Positions 36,510-48,984 are shown, counted from the first letter of the stretch. The stretch: DNA of 64,000 nt from Coleophoma eucalyptorum (GCA_026120035.1 JALRME010000056.1:78083-142082), one strand, 5' to 3'. The notes: generated from the letters alone by a model not told the origin. Program-made: numbers and translations.

Positions 36510-37235
36510 CTACCATTGAATATCTGTTGGTATCACCCCTGATTCTTTCATATCGTTTATCATTGCTTCTCGAACTATCTCCCCGCAAAGCTTCGCATAT
36601 GGATTCAGCTGGATAGCCATCTGTTTCGCAATCTCATTTCCATATTTGCCACCTTGTCGGAAGTCTATAGCTGCCATCTTTTCCAGCATCGCGGGGTCGG
36701 TACCTTGAAGCTCACGTTGTAATATTGTTCCCCTTGAAGGCTCTGTTGCCAGCGATTTTGATGTCATATAAAGTAGATGCCCTCGGTGTGTAAAAGCGGA
36801 TGCCAGGATCTTCCTCTGCAAAGACGAGACTCCATTGCCAGAATCCGACGGCGATGCTAATTGGATAGCCTGGCATAAATCTGAATATAATGTGCTCGAG
36901 GCAGCTGCTTCCACTGTCAGGTCTTCTCCCACAAGCATCCGAATAGCTTGCGCTCGATTGTTCCAAGCTGGGGCATATTTAGCATTTGCTGTGATGATAG
37001 CAGATAGTTGGTTGATTGTGTCTTCTATTTGCTGTCTCGATGGCGATTCGACGTTCAAATTTCTTATTGCGCTCGACTCGCGTGCTTGTAACTCTTTTAA
37101 AACGTTTATCGTTACTCCTGGGAGCGCTGGAAGTTCATTCCTGGTAGCAATGCCCTTTAATGGCATGCCCTCGGAATCAAAAAGAGCAGAGAGAACATTT
37201 TTGTCATTATAACTCAGGATAGTTGCTGATGCCAT
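36510..37235 (-). CDS. hmgX: TPR protein, TTC36/HmgX-like accessory factor of tyrosine degradation
   Basis: Intronless 241-aa soluble protein. Residues ~45-215 read as tetratricopeptide helices (AIITANAKYAPAWNNRAQAI, SAFTHRGHLLYMTSKS), ending in the GGKYGNEIAKQMAIQLNPYA signature followed by KLC. That block closely resembles the C-terminal end of animal TTC36 ('..A+.QL..LNPYAALCN'). TTC36 has been reported to bind and protect 4-hydroxyphenylpyruvate dioxygenase. The tyrosine clusters of Aspergillus contain HmgX, a non-enzymatic protein needed for the same step. Here the gene is divergent from the HPPD gene, sharing a ~700-bp promoter. The most likely role is chaperone or partner of HPPD. The symbol is given by context and resemblance. 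Confidence 0.75.
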   Translation of the reverse strand: MASATILSYNDKNVLSALFDSEGMPLKGIATRNELPALPGVTINVLKELQARESSAIRNLNVESPSRQQIEDTINQLSAIITANAKYAPAWNNRAQAIRMLVGEDLTVEAAASSTLYSDLCQAIQLASPSDSGNGVSSLQRKILASAFTHRGHLLYMTSKSLATEPSRGTILQRELQGTDPAMLEKMAAIDFRQGGKYGNEIAKQMAIQLNPYAKLCGEIVREAMINDMKESGVIPTDIQW

Positions 37236-37936
37236 GGCTTGATTTGCTGCAGATCGAAGCTGTTCAAGGTGTTTGTTTCTATGCTGATGAGATTTTAATG
37301 ATTTTAATCAAGCCTTGGGGCACCTAGATTACAACAGACTATATGGGCATTGATGGATGACTATCAACCGATGCATTCCAGTTCCATGCGTGTCTAATTT
37401 CGGCGCGGAATTTCAAAGGCGTGGCTTACGGTATAAGCAAGTTAGGCCCGCTATAATACTCATGTCACGATTTCTCTTACGTATCCCATTACAGGCCTCA
37501 TACAGGATGAAGTTAATGGTGAGTCCGGATAAATTTAGTCATTGACGCTCAAATACGGAATACGGAAAGTCGGCAACAACCGGATAGATTCGGATCATGG
37601 CACCCCCTCCTACAATAACCGCTGCATTTGGCCTTTTATATGATTCTTATTACTAATTTTGAGATCTCGCACCCTTAAACCGAACTATGGAATATTTCCA
37701 CACTCAAAATCTGGTATCTTGCTCATCCTGGGACCTTCGGTTTGGGACGGTTTGCGCCATTGAGCTTGCCACTCCTTTTCAATAATATCATGACTTGTTA
37801 TTATATAATTTCTACATTTCATCAGTAGTAGTTTATGAAGTATTCATAGAGACAGGTTATCACAACTCTGTATTTTTCCAGTTATCTTCTGAATCGTCGA
37901 ATAATAACAAGAGATTAACATATTCTTGCGCACATC
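37236..37936. promoter_or_regulatory. Shared promoter of the hmgX-like and HPPD genes, with CGG cluster
   Basis: Divergent 5' region of 701 bp. Six CGG triplets fall within 68 bp, at 37526, 37556, 37563, 37571, 37581 and 37591, the triplet recognised by Zn2Cys6 factors. The string CGGCAACA (37571-37578) recurs in the homogentisate dioxygenase/fumarylacetoacetase promoter. Binding by the nearby Aro80-like protein is inference. Confidence 0.55.
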
Positions 37937-39276
<1,340 letters not shown>

Positions 39277-39669
39277 TTGTTAATAGAATCTTTTGTAGTA
39301 GAATTTAACTTTTATTTAGCTTTATAATCCTTTGTGACTGATACATACCTTATATAACTTGCTTCGCTTGTGAATTTTCTAGTCCATTGACACGCAGTTA
39401 ACCGTACGATAGTCCACAGTCATTTTGCAGTGTTACCGCATCTCCACACCTGTATATAAATCTGATTTGAACAAAATTTGCCACCATTCAAACTAATATT
39501 ATTGAAATATACAGCACTTCCGTGTAATGGGTAATTCCGAGGTCCGCAATTTCCCGCCGCCAGGCGCTCTTTCACCCCGCCTTCTGACCCAGGAGGAGTA
39601 TATAAAGAGCCCTTATGCCCCCCTTCCCCGCAAAACCTTAGACAAGCTCAACTTTTTTTTTTTTTCAAA
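39277..39669. promoter_or_regulatory. Promoter of the maleylacetoacetate isomerase gene
   Basis: TATA box TATAAA at 39601-39606, 64 bp before the ATG, and a poly(T) run just upstream of it. CCG triplets cluster between 39520 and 39560 (for example ATTCCGAGGTCCGC), like those in the other promoters of this cluster. Confidence 0.55.
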
Positions 39670-40359
39670 ATGACATCATTAAATATAAATCCCAAAACTA
39701 CCTTGCATATGTATAGTTACTTCCGTTCGTCTTGCTCAGGCCGTCTTCGCATTGCCACAGCTCTTAAAAGGCTACCCGTCAAATATACATATATAAATCT
39801 TCTCGGCGCAGCTCATCAGGAACAGTCTTATGTAGAAGTTACAAACCCATCCGGTTCAGTTCCAACCTTGGAATTTATTTCCACCGATCAAAATGTTAAA
39901 ACGCGGATCACTCAATCAGTTGCGGCTTTGGAATTCCTCGATGAAGCATATCCTGATTCAATCCAATTACTCCCGAGCCAACCCGAGGAAAGAGCTTTAG
40001 TTCGCACCTTGGTGGAGATAATCTCTTCAGATGTGCAACCGGTAACGAATCTTCGAATTCTCACAAGAGTCAAGGCATTAGGTGGAGATTCGGAATTATG
40101 GTGTCGCGAGCTTATGACAGATGGATTTAAAGCCTACGAAAGTATCTGTAAAGGGGTGGCAGGCATGTACAGTGTTGGAGACTCAGTTACTTTGGCTGAC
40201 TGCTGTCTTGTTCCTGCAATCTGGGGTGCGCAGAGATGGAACGTTGATTTTTCGGATATGCCTACGATATGGGGTATTTTTGAGCGCTTGAGCGAGCTGG
40301 AGGTGAAAATGAGTCACTGGCAGAATCAAAGGGACACTCCCGAAAATCTGCGACCATGA
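39670..40359 (+). CDS. maiA: Maleylacetoacetate isomerase (zeta-class GST)
   Basis: Glutathione-dependent cis-trans isomerase converting maleylacetoacetate to fumarylacetoacetate; cytosolic. Intronless, 229 aa, the family's usual size. The N-terminal thioredoxin fold holds the zeta signature SSCSGRLRIA (residues ~20-29; the usual form is SSCSxRVRIA), then NPSGSVPTLEF with the glutathione-binding cis-Pro and TQSVAALEFLDEAYP. The C-terminal helical domain has SVTLADCCLVPAIW. Start at ATG 39670 after a TATA box. It lies between HPPD and homogentisate dioxygenase in the pathway cluster. Confidence 0.93.
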   Translation: MTSLNINPKTTLHMYSYFRSSCSGRLRIATALKRLPVKYTYINLLGAAHQEQSYVEVTNPSGSVPTLEFISTDQNVKTRITQSVAALEFLDEAYPDSIQLLPSQPEERALVRTLVEIISSDVQPVTNLRILTRVKALGGDSELWCRELMTDGFKAYESICKGVAGMYSVGDSVTLADCCLVPAIWGAQRWNVDFSDMPTIWGIFERLSELEVKMSHWQNQRDTPENLRP

Positions 40360-40774
40360 ACTATATCTGATATCATGAGGACTGTTGGCAGAATTTGATA
40401 AACCCAGCCACTTCTTTTAGTCTAAAGTTTTTATGTCAATAAAAATTGACCTCTAGTTTTTTGTTATAGTTTTGTCATTGCTCCTTCTATTCACAATTGC
40501 TACTTTACATAATTCGCTATTTCTGGAATATTCTCTTCACAATTCCTTCCTTCAAGAATATTATCTTTTGTACATTTCAAACGGCTATTCAGGGGGGTCT
40601 TGGACTCAAATTAGTACATAATAATTAGGTGCAGAGTAGATAACAATTTATAACTCATTGTCTACCGCATTCCTATAGCGCAATATAACTTATTAAATGC
40701 GGCTGCAAACAAGATTCTTTGTATTGTTTAATCAACATTTCCACCTAATTAAACGAAAGTTTATGAGTTCCCAC
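40360..40774. other. Convergent intergenic region
   Basis: AT-rich 415 bp between the stop codons of the maleylacetoacetate isomerase (+) and homogentisate dioxygenase (-) genes. No gene or repeat seen. Confidence 0.6.
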
Positions 40775-42218
40775 TTAAGCACTTGGTGGTTTCTTAAACT
40801 GGGCCTTTAATGGCTCCCAACTGTGTTCATTATAGTCCTCCTGCATTTTCTCACATGTCTTCAACCCCCACTCGGTTACACCAAGCATCAAGCATGACTC
40901 AAACATAAAAGCCATACTGCCTTCTCCTACCTTTGTGGGCTTTAATTCCGCTTCACTTGCGCCACGATGAGAACCAGCATCTGGTCCGTGAGCGGACATA
41001 ATGTTGTGTAGTGATGCACCAGCTGGCTTAAAGCCACCAGCAGTTTTAGCATCGTAGTCGCCTGAAATCAGACCCATGACTTACTCAAAATCAGTGCTGC
41101 TGCGATATTTATGAATGTGTAGTAAACTTACATTCTGACATGGTATTGCGATGGTACCATGGTGGTCGAAAGGTGTCCTCTTGAACAAGCCATCGGGGTG
41201 GGAATATAACAAAATCTGCCATCGCAGTTCCGGCCTGGTATGATGGCCCGGTAAGAACAGTGAAGATAGACGGGTCAGGGTGATCAAACGAAATGGACCC
41301 TATAGTGTTGAATTTTCCCAAATCGTATTTGTAGGGATAGTAATTCCCATGCCATGCGACGATGTCAAAGGGTGTATGAAACTGTGTGGCCGAAAAGAAG
41401 GCGTTGTTGAACTTGGAAATAACATGCCACTCTGTTGTTGTATCTTCATCAAAGGAGGCTATGGGGGCTTGGAAATCTCTAGCGTTTGCCAACCCATTAC
41501 TACCAATTGGTCCCAACTCTGGTAGTTGGAAATGACCTTGAAATAACTCACAGATATATCCTCTGGCCGGACCATCTGGAAGTGTAACACGGTACCTTAC
41601 ACCGCGAGGAATAACACATATCTCATTTGCCTGTAGTAAAATCTTACCCATTTCTGTTTGGATGTCTAAGACTCCATGTTGCGGGACAATTAAGAAATCG
41701 CCATCCGCGGAATAGAATGCATCATTTTTTGGCATGTCCTTTCCTACTGCGTATACGTAAATCGCCAGGCCACTTTTCATGTCAGGACTTCCAGCCTGAG
41801 AAACTGGATGAATAGATTCAACCCATGCTACTTCATGATTGAAGCTGAATGGATCCCATCGTAGCTGATTTGGAATCTGGTGGATCTTTTCTTCTTGGAA
41901 AGTATTGTTGGCTAATAGCTGAAAATCTCGGTGAGCAGCCGCAGGGAGGATTCGGTACAGCCATGACTGTTTGGTTTCATGTCGTAGAGCTGTAAACGCT
42001 GTGCCAGAGAGCTTTTCTGCGTATAGGCCATGTGCTGGGTGTTGGGGAGAGTTTTGGCCTATTGGCAAAGTATTTGGAATTGCTTCGGATCTGAGAAATA
42101 TTTCTTGTCAATGGGTAAGAACTTATTTAAAAAGTAGTTGTATGACGTACTCATGATAGTTTTGAAAGCCATTTAGATATGTATAAGGGTCTTTGAAGCT
42201 AAATTTGGTGGCCGGCAT
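40775..42218 (-). CDS. hmgA: Homogentisate 1,2-dioxygenase
   Basis: Fe(II) ring-cleaving enzyme making maleylacetoacetate from homogentisate; loss leads to pyomelanin. Exons 42218-42151, 42090-41132 and 41079-40775 keep phase (443 aa, family length). Motifs: [13 protein letters not shown] across the first intron, [14 protein letters not shown], the iron-binding stretch [16 protein letters not shown] (His and Glu ligands), [22 protein letters not shown] and [17 protein letters not shown] across the second intron. The third His ligand lies in [11 protein letters not shown]. Translation starts at ATG 42218 ([11 protein letters not shown]). It is divergent from fumarylacetoacetase, the last enzyme of the pathway, with a shared 486-bp promoter. 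Confidence 0.97.
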
Positions 42219-42704
42219 GTCGATACGAGCTTAGAGTATCAGCGGAAAACTTCTGTTGTCAATTGGGCAATTAAATGTAGCGATAGAGTCCTCTTTTGTT
42301 TTCACCAACTGTAAGACTCTATTATAGACATATAAACTCCATGATTGACCTTAATGCGAACAGGGCACAAATTCCGGCAACACCTCAAGATCATGAGATG
42401 AAAGCATGATAGAAAGACGGTACACATTCCGGCACTATAGAGGTTCCGCATTATCTTTCCGAAGCTATCCGTAGCTATCCGCATAGGAATTCCTTCAAAT
42501 GCGGAGATGTAGAGGGGTATTGCGGGGTTAACCGGACCTCAGTAATTACCCCCCATGAATACCATGTCATTTTGGATTGCGTAATTTAAGAGAAAGCTTT
42601 CGGAATTATCCCGTCAACTGGACTTTAAAATGGATTACTCCCAGTCCGGTTTCTATCAATTAATTATTCAACATTAAGTTCTGGTTATATCTTATTCTTC
42701 TACC
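42219..42704. promoter_or_regulatory. Shared promoter of the homogentisate dioxygenase and fumarylacetoacetase genes
   Basis: Divergent 486-bp region. About ten CCG/CGG triplets lie within ~165 bp (42374-42536), several as TTCCGG or TATCCG. It contains the same CGGCAACA string (around 42375) found in the HPPD promoter. This suggests a common Zn2Cys6 regulator. Confidence 0.55.
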
Positions 42705-44031
42705 ATGTCTTTGCAATCATGGCTCGTAATTGATCCCAAAAGTCACTTTTCTCTCCGAAACATTCCATTTGGGATCATCAGCACTTCCCAAGATCCGTCG
42801 CTGCGACCAGCGGTAGCAATTGGCGATTATGCGTTAGATCTCAAAGGGTTTGCTCGCGGAGAGGGATTTAGTGGTCTTTCACAAATTGAAGAACAACGTT
42901 ATGTATTTTCACAGTCAACCTTGAATAGTTTTGCGGCATTGGGACAGCCAATTCACCGAGCCGTAAGAATATATTTACAGGAAATATTCACTAAAGACGG
43001 GAAACACGCAGCTGTATTAGAAAAGAACGCTGAGTTACAGAAGAAGGTTCTGATACCGCTCAAGGAAGTGCATTGTCATCTACCAATGTCAATTGGTGAC
43101 TACACTGACTTTTATGCTGGTAAAAACCATGCATACAATGTGAGTTATTCCTTTTGTGTTTGTTGGTTGCTCTTAATAATGCTTATTAAAGGTTGGCGTT
43201 ATGTTTCGAGGCCCTGCAAATGCTCTCCAACCAAATTATACTCACCTGCCTGTCGCCTACCACGGACGATCATCCTCTGTTGTGGTCTCCGGCACACCTG
43301 TCAAACGCCCCTCTGGCCAAATCCTTCTACCTGGTAGCAAGGAACCGATTTTTTCTCGCAGTAGAAAGATGGACATTGAGTTAGAGATTGCTGCTTTCAT
43401 ATGCACGCCAAATGAACTCGGCAATCCGATTGATGTGCATGTTGCGGATCAGCATATTTTTGGCTTGGTGTTAATGAATGACTGGAGTGCACGTGATATC
43501 CAAGCTTGGGAGTATGTACCTCTAGGACCATTTTTGTCTAAGAACTTTTCGACATCCATCTCTCCTTGGATTGTTCTAGCCGATGCCCTCGAACCATTTC
43601 TAGCACAGGGATTAGAACCTGGCGACAGGACTAATTTGCTTGAATATCTACAAGAGGACAAGCGAAAGAATGTATACGATATTAAATTAGAGGTGGACCT
43701 AACGACAATAAGCGGGAGCACTACAACAATCTCAAAGACGAGCGCTATAAATCTTCTCTATAGCTACCCTCAAATGATTGCTCACCACACTGTTGGAGGC
43801 TGTGCTCTTAGAACTGGAGACTTGTTAGGTAGCGGAACCATCTCTGGTCTAGAAGTTGCGGAACGAGGAGCCTTATTAGAGATGACTGAAAACGGAAAAA
43901 TGCTAGTCAACCTAGCAAACGGGGAGGAGAGAACATTTCTTGAGGATGGGGACACAATTGTCATTAAAGGAGTTTGTGGGACCGAAGGAGGGTATGTTGG
44001 CTTCGGAGAATGTAGCGGACAAATAATATAG
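42705..44031 (+). CDS. fahA: Fumarylacetoacetase
   Basis: Last enzyme of the pathway: hydrolyses fumarylacetoacetate to fumarate and acetoacetate; cytosolic metal enzyme. Exons 42705-43139 and 43192-44031 keep phase (424 aa, normal). Motifs: IPFGIIS (the usual N-terminal 'LPYGVFS'), IGDYTDFYAGKNHAYNVGVMFRG across the intron with metal-binding Asp and catalytic His, LPVAYHGRSSSVVVSG, LEIAAFICTPNELGNP, VLMNDWSARDIQAWEYVPLGPFL (ligand and metal residues), and LLGSGTISG. The substitution of N-terminal residues is ordinary. Divergent from homogentisate dioxygenase. Confidence 0.97.
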
Positions 44032-44327
44032 AATATTATTATGAGGATATCAGGAAGCTGTTGTAACGTGTCAAACAGTAGGATCTAGTTTTAACATACG
44101 GTAATATTCAGGCAAAGGGGGCTAAATTTGAGATTTCAAAAGAGCTTATTGGAGTTAGTGTATAGCTCTGTATGTAAATTAAATCCAAAGTAATTAAAAT
44201 AAGTAAGTTTTAAAATGGTCGCTAAGGACACTTTCATCCCTTAGAAAGTTAACGTAACTCCAACCCAACCTATATAGTCGGTCGCACTACCACGCGAGGG
44301 GAAAAGTATATACTCTACAATTTTTCA

Positions 44328-45712
44328 CTACGCAACTTTATTTCCGAGATATCCTAGACGCTGCAGACGCTTTTCGAGGTCTGCCTGGACCTTCTTCCTC
44401 TCTGTTTCGATTTGCTCTGGGGTTCGCTTAGCCAGCCACCTTAGCATGGCGAAATACGGTGGACGAACAGCCTCCATGAACCACTTTAGGTCTGCAAGGA
44501 CGTCTGCGCCTTCTACATCGCTGGGTCTAATACCACCAGCGGCTTTGATCGCATCACTCCACGTCACCGCGACATCCCAATCAACTATCCTGTTATTGGG
44601 GGGCAGTCGGGCCGGCCGCTCCCCAGCGAGAAGGTATTGCTGTAGTTTGCCCATGTCGCCCTTTTCATGAGCTCCGACCAATAGGGAGGATAGAGATTGG
44701 AAGGAGTACAGGTATTCATCTATAGGCGAGGCTATATGGGCGAATTCAAAGTCAAGGAGAGCCGTTATTTTCATCGAGCTCTTGTCGAAGAGGAGGTTAT
44801 GAAGGTCTATGTCTCTGATAAGCCGGTTGGTCACTTTTCAGGTGTAGTTATCGAGATAGTTACCAAAATCACCGTGTATCAGAGTTAGAGTCTTGTTCGA
44901 GACCGCGGCAAGGCAAGATGAAAGTCCTTCATTGGCAAACCTCTCCAGACATTCTCTCAGACGTTTCTTAGATCCGCCCCATCCTTTACGATGGAGCATG
45001 AGTCGGCCAGCTTAAGTTGCCTTTTGAACATACCGATATACATCTCCTCAAGGCTTGCATACGGCCCTCCATAACCGAAGACAATAGGACCAAAAGTCAT
45101 CGCACCATTGTTACTGTACTGTAGACCGCCAAAGCCATCCTCGGTATCTGGCAATTTACATTTCTGCAGAGCAGCGTAGAGATGAGCAATTTGTATCAAG
45201 AGAGTCTCTTTGTTTGATAGTGGAATCTCATCCCATGCACTCCCAAGTGATGCGCCGGGCTTGAAATCCTCAATGATCCAGCCAACAGCTTGACTGTTAT
45301 GTTCAGTCGTACCATATCCGTAGACATTTGGAACGACGTTCACAGTATCTAGCGCACGACGCGCGAGATCGATCGCCGTGACCTCGTTTATCAGACGAGC
45401 ACTCTCATCTAACCCCAGAACCAGGGGATTGAAATTTGAGGATGACTTCCGAAGTCTGTGGGTCAACAGGTATGCAGCCCGGTTTCGGTTGTGGAAAGAT
45501 AGTGGCCGCTGCATCAGAATTCTCGAGCTTAATATGAAATACCTCATTATTATTCCCCTGTACAACATGAGTCTGCACCGTCGCTGTCTAAGAGATTATC
45601 AATATTTGTAAGAGGATTTATAGTCCAGGAATCTCACCTGTCGTCCAATATTCGTCTGTATAATTTTGTTGGCAAGAGCCTCAAGCTTTGTAGGCTCGAA
45701 CAGGTTGGGCAT
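44328..45712 (-). pseudogene. APH-family (aminoglycoside phosphotransferase-like) kinase, frameshifted
   Basis: Small-molecule or protein kinase-like fold of the fungal APH family. The reading starts at ATG 45712 (MPNLFEPTKLEALANKI). Intron 45613-45661 or nearby joins it to TATVQTHVVQG. Kinase landmarks follow: LINEVTAIDLARRAL, VGWIIEDFKPGASLG, IHGDFDIDLHNLLFD (catalytic loop, joined across intron ~44820-44870) and LLDFEFAHIASP (the DFE equivalent of DFG). The frame changes twice, at the G-run near 45415 (one base too many after SPGSG) and near 44985 (one base too few before KGWGGS). The second restores the frame lost at the first. No intron explains either, so this is a pseudogene or two sequencing errors. 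It is just outside the tyrosine cluster. Confidence 0.7.
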
Positions 45713-46501
45713 GATGGAATATCTACAACTAATAAGAATAATAAATTCGAAAATGGTGCAAAATAAAAACATTACAAACGTTACTCGTTCTATTTTTATA
45801 CTACTCAGGATACGTAGATGAGTAACTTTAGAGTACAGTACATGTCACGTAGTAGAAACGAGACTAAAGAAGAGGATAACACAGATCTGAAGACCTGCCT
45901 TTTTCCTTTCAACCAACATGATCATCCTGTTTACAAAGGTCCTCCGCAGATAAGCCGTACAACTCCTGGCGACGCTAGGTACGGGGCACGGCACCAGGAC
46001 GGAGTTCCCGCATTCGCTACAAAGACAGATTTGGAGACCTGCCATTTTTGCATAGACCTACATGATTGTCCTGTTTACAGAGGTCCTCCGCAGGTAAGAC
46101 GTTATAACTCCTGGCGGCGCTAATTCCCTCGTGACGAAGACAGTGACAAGCCCCGCCACAATTGAGGCCCACCGCTGAAGAACTGTGCACGCATTTCAAT
46201 TGAGCGGGATTTGTACAGGAACTGAAATTAGCCGAGGATCTTATTGGGTACCGAGTGAGATTCCCGGGATAGAATGTCTGCATATCCGAGACCCCCCCCT
46301 GTGCAGTACCCGGATGGATCCGATGGACGGCTGACTACAAACCGTGGCTTGGGGGGATTCATTCAGCTCATTCTTTGGATGGTAACACAGATGGCAAATA
46401 CCGATTGGAATCGCAGACTCACGGGAATCGTGTAATGTATTGGGGGCCATTTTTCAGGGTCATTCAAAGAGTCACATTACATAGTTATATGTTCAAAGTT
46501 G
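45713..46501. other. Intergenic region with tandem repeat
   Basis: Holds the promoter side of the kinase pseudogene and two diverged repeat copies described separately. No gene supported. Confidence 0.5.
45881..46122. repeat. Diverged tandem duplication, period 144 bp
   Basis: Two ~98-bp segments, 45881-45978 and 46025-46122, share strings such as GAGACCTGCC/AAGACCTGCC, CATGAT, CCTGTTTACA and GGTCCTCCGCAG, with equal lengths and mostly transition differences. Both stay open on the plus strand, but there is no evidence that this is a gene. Confidence 0.65.
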
Positions 46502-46734
46502 CTAGATGAGCATGATTTGATTTCTCCTCACCCTCCTCGCACTTAGTCTCTTAACTACTATTTCCCATCCTCCACCGAGCCCCAGAACATGTCGTATAGC
46601 CCGATACTTTACTGAGCATCTGCGCTCAACTGTGGAGCCACCCACAACAGCAGCCCAAGCCGAGCGGGTAGAGTAGCAATCGACACTCTGTTGAAGATTA
46701 GCCAACTCTCTCGTGGGGGGACTCTGGGTTAATT

Positions 46735-46984
46735 GACCTTGTTCTCTGGATTTGCCTCTCTTGCATTGATCTTCCCGGCCTCCTCGACGGTAGTATCCAT
46801 GACCTTGGCAGTCCAAGCGGAGCGTGTGGAGTACGAGTCTACACCCGTTGGCTAGCCATTCTGTTAGTCTTGGACGATCCTCAAGGGGAGATAGTGTAGG
46901 ACGAACAAGTTTTTCGACATGAGCAGCAGCGGTAGTTACAGCAAGAATTGCTGCAACTATGAGAGAGGTAGGAATAAACTTCAT
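46735..46984 (-). pseudogene. Small secreted protein gene with frameshift (family not recognised)
   Basis: ATG 46984 opens a clear signal peptide, MKFIPTSLIVAAILAVTTA, cleaved near AAA-HV. It is followed by ~25 residues ending TEWLANG. One base later another frame continues sensibly (VDSYSTRSAWTAKVMDTTVE..) and ends in a stop near 46735, giving a protein of ~85 aa if the extra G at ~46857 is removed. Without that change the open frame continues to 46502 with atypical composition. Farther down the strand a second copy of the VDxYSTRSAW segment appears. It could be a small effector-like secreted protein. Frameshift, assembly error or an unseen intron are all possible. Confidence 0.45.
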
Positions 46985-48813
46985 ATTGTCGTTTTAAAAA
47001 ATGACTTCTTTCAAATACAAGTTGTAGAAATATTGGTGATCGAGTCTATGAAATGAGTGGTAATTGTTGTGAAGAAGAAGTGACAATTGGGGGATAAGTA
47101 GTCTTATAAGTATGTTAAATTTCGAGTCTGGGTAAGTGAACTCAACTAAGAAAGGTCAAGTAGCGAACATTCTTGTCAATCTATCGGACTTTCACCCAGG
47201 ATCAATTTGGTAATTGCCGTATGCGGACGAGCATATTACACTGCAGCGCAGTAACTAGACCTACACAATGAAAGTCTCCACTAGATCTATCTCTATGATT
47301 TTATTGTTTCGCAGAAAATGACACATCTTTCCGGTGCCCTCCCGTACCTCACCAAGTATTTGAATTCGCCGGTCATAGTGGTGATAAGCATGAATGCGAG
47401 ATGGTTAGTTTGATATGAAAATTTAATATGCTTGGAACAAGGTGTCTAGCCATAACGATACAGCTACGCCACCGACCCGATTGCAAGCTTTCATGTCTCT
47501 TACATCCCTTGCTATTATCTCGCCGATCCCAACACGCTTTCCTACCGATATAATGATATCTTCGGGTACGGATGCGAAGACAAGCAATGGGTACAGATAC
47601 ATGCAGGACATAAGACATGGATACAGAATTTAGGCACTGATACATATGTTGTGCAAATTGAGGTCTTCCACCAGGTACTGTCGTCAAAGTCGTAATCAAT
47701 GGCCCAGAGACTAATTTTGTTTACATTCACTGTCTCAATGAGCTGCGCAAGGAGATTCACTACGATTGTTACTATAAAGAACCCGCAAATGCAATACATC
47801 GAGAGCATAAGACATATTGCATCCACATACTGCTTCAGAATCTTATGTGCAATGCCGACATCGACATAATTACGCACAACTGGGTACACGACCACATTGA
47901 AGATCCTAAACAATGACCAATGCCTGACTTCAACACAGGGAAGATGTGTAGAAACTTCGATACTTTGTTAGAATGGGCCACTGATAATGGAATCAAACAC
48001 TTAGGAAGGTAGATGTGTGCCTTAAGAATATACCTGAGGGTATACCAATAGTAAATGGTGATGGTTATGCTTGAAAGTTTACAGGTGTTGTTAGAAGCTA
48101 TAGACAAAGTAATTTAGAAGTAGGTAATAAGTAGTATACTCATAGGTATGTTGTAGTTATCAGCAAACTGATTTCTAAAGCTCTCTAGGATATACATAAT
48201 AATTTATCTACGTTACTCGCATAAAACACGTAATCTTGCCTCGGCTTGTGACAATATACAACCCACTACTTGCTTGTACTTTGCTCTCTCTATGTTCATT
48301 ATATAAGTTCCTTGTATAATGTTATAAGCCTTATCTTTTAAAATCTAGAGAATAAATTTATAAATAATTTTAAAGAGATTTTATGAAAAGCTTGTAATTT
48401 ACTCTAACTATAAAACAAGTTGTACTTCCAATGCTCTTAGGAATGTTATATCTCTTCGGTGGGGTACCTGTCGGACTGCAATGATATATACTCAACACGT
48501 GACCTAGTCACGTGGCCACATTCGTTGGTGGGGCATAACCCCATTTACGATACACGTACATAGAGAGAATCAACAACCACCTACAACACACTGCATACCC
48601 TGTAATTGAAGCCCATGATGCTATTACGAGGTCTGCCTGTTGTAAACGCATACCAACAGTACCTTTTTAAAGAAGGCCGATCTCCGTCCCCCTCGGTTAC
48701 CAATCTTTGCCGAAAATTTTTTGAGTCAAAGCCCGAACCTGCACTAACGTCGTCCATAACCGCACCTACATAACGGAGAATGTAAATCACCCACAAAAAT
48801 AGCAAAAATAATC
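46985..48813. other. Intergenic region, possibly with remnants
   Basis: 1.8 kb. Minus-strand open frames at 47373-47699 and 47542-47913 encode hydrophobic stretches that could be debris of a membrane protein, but I cannot name a family and frames overlap without clear splicing. The stretch 48120-48480 is AT-rich. The open frame at 48581-48805 (-) just outside the tRNA-Glu is not supported. Confidence 0.45.
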
Positions 48814-48914
48814 TTCCGGTACGGGGAATTGAACCCCGGTCTCCCGCGACCTGTTCGGTGCTCTTTGAAGAGCAACTTGAGAGGCGGAAATGCTAGCCAC
48901 TACACCATGCCGGA
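48814..48914 (-). tRNA. tRNA-Glu(CTC), intron-containing
   Basis: Minus strand. Acceptor 5' TCCGGCA pairs with 3' TACCGGA apart from one C-A. The D-arm is TGGTGTAGTGGCTAGCA, the anticodon loop CCTCTCA gives anticodon CTC, and the T-arm is CGGGGTTCAATTCCCCG with discriminator A. An intron of ~29 nt with an internal GCTCTT/AAGAGC hairpin lies after position 37. It closely matches fungal tRNA-Glu. Its 5' end is ~70 bp from the Fot-like transposon. Confidence 0.85.
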
Positions 48915-48984
48915 TGCTATAAGACTTATCTCCTAATTGTTGGAAGGACAGACCTATTCAAATATATATTATTGTTTTTTATAA

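Noticed and set aside
48581..48805. Minus-strand open frame of 74 codons beside tRNA-Glu
   Set aside because: No recognisable features; likely chance in the tRNA flank.
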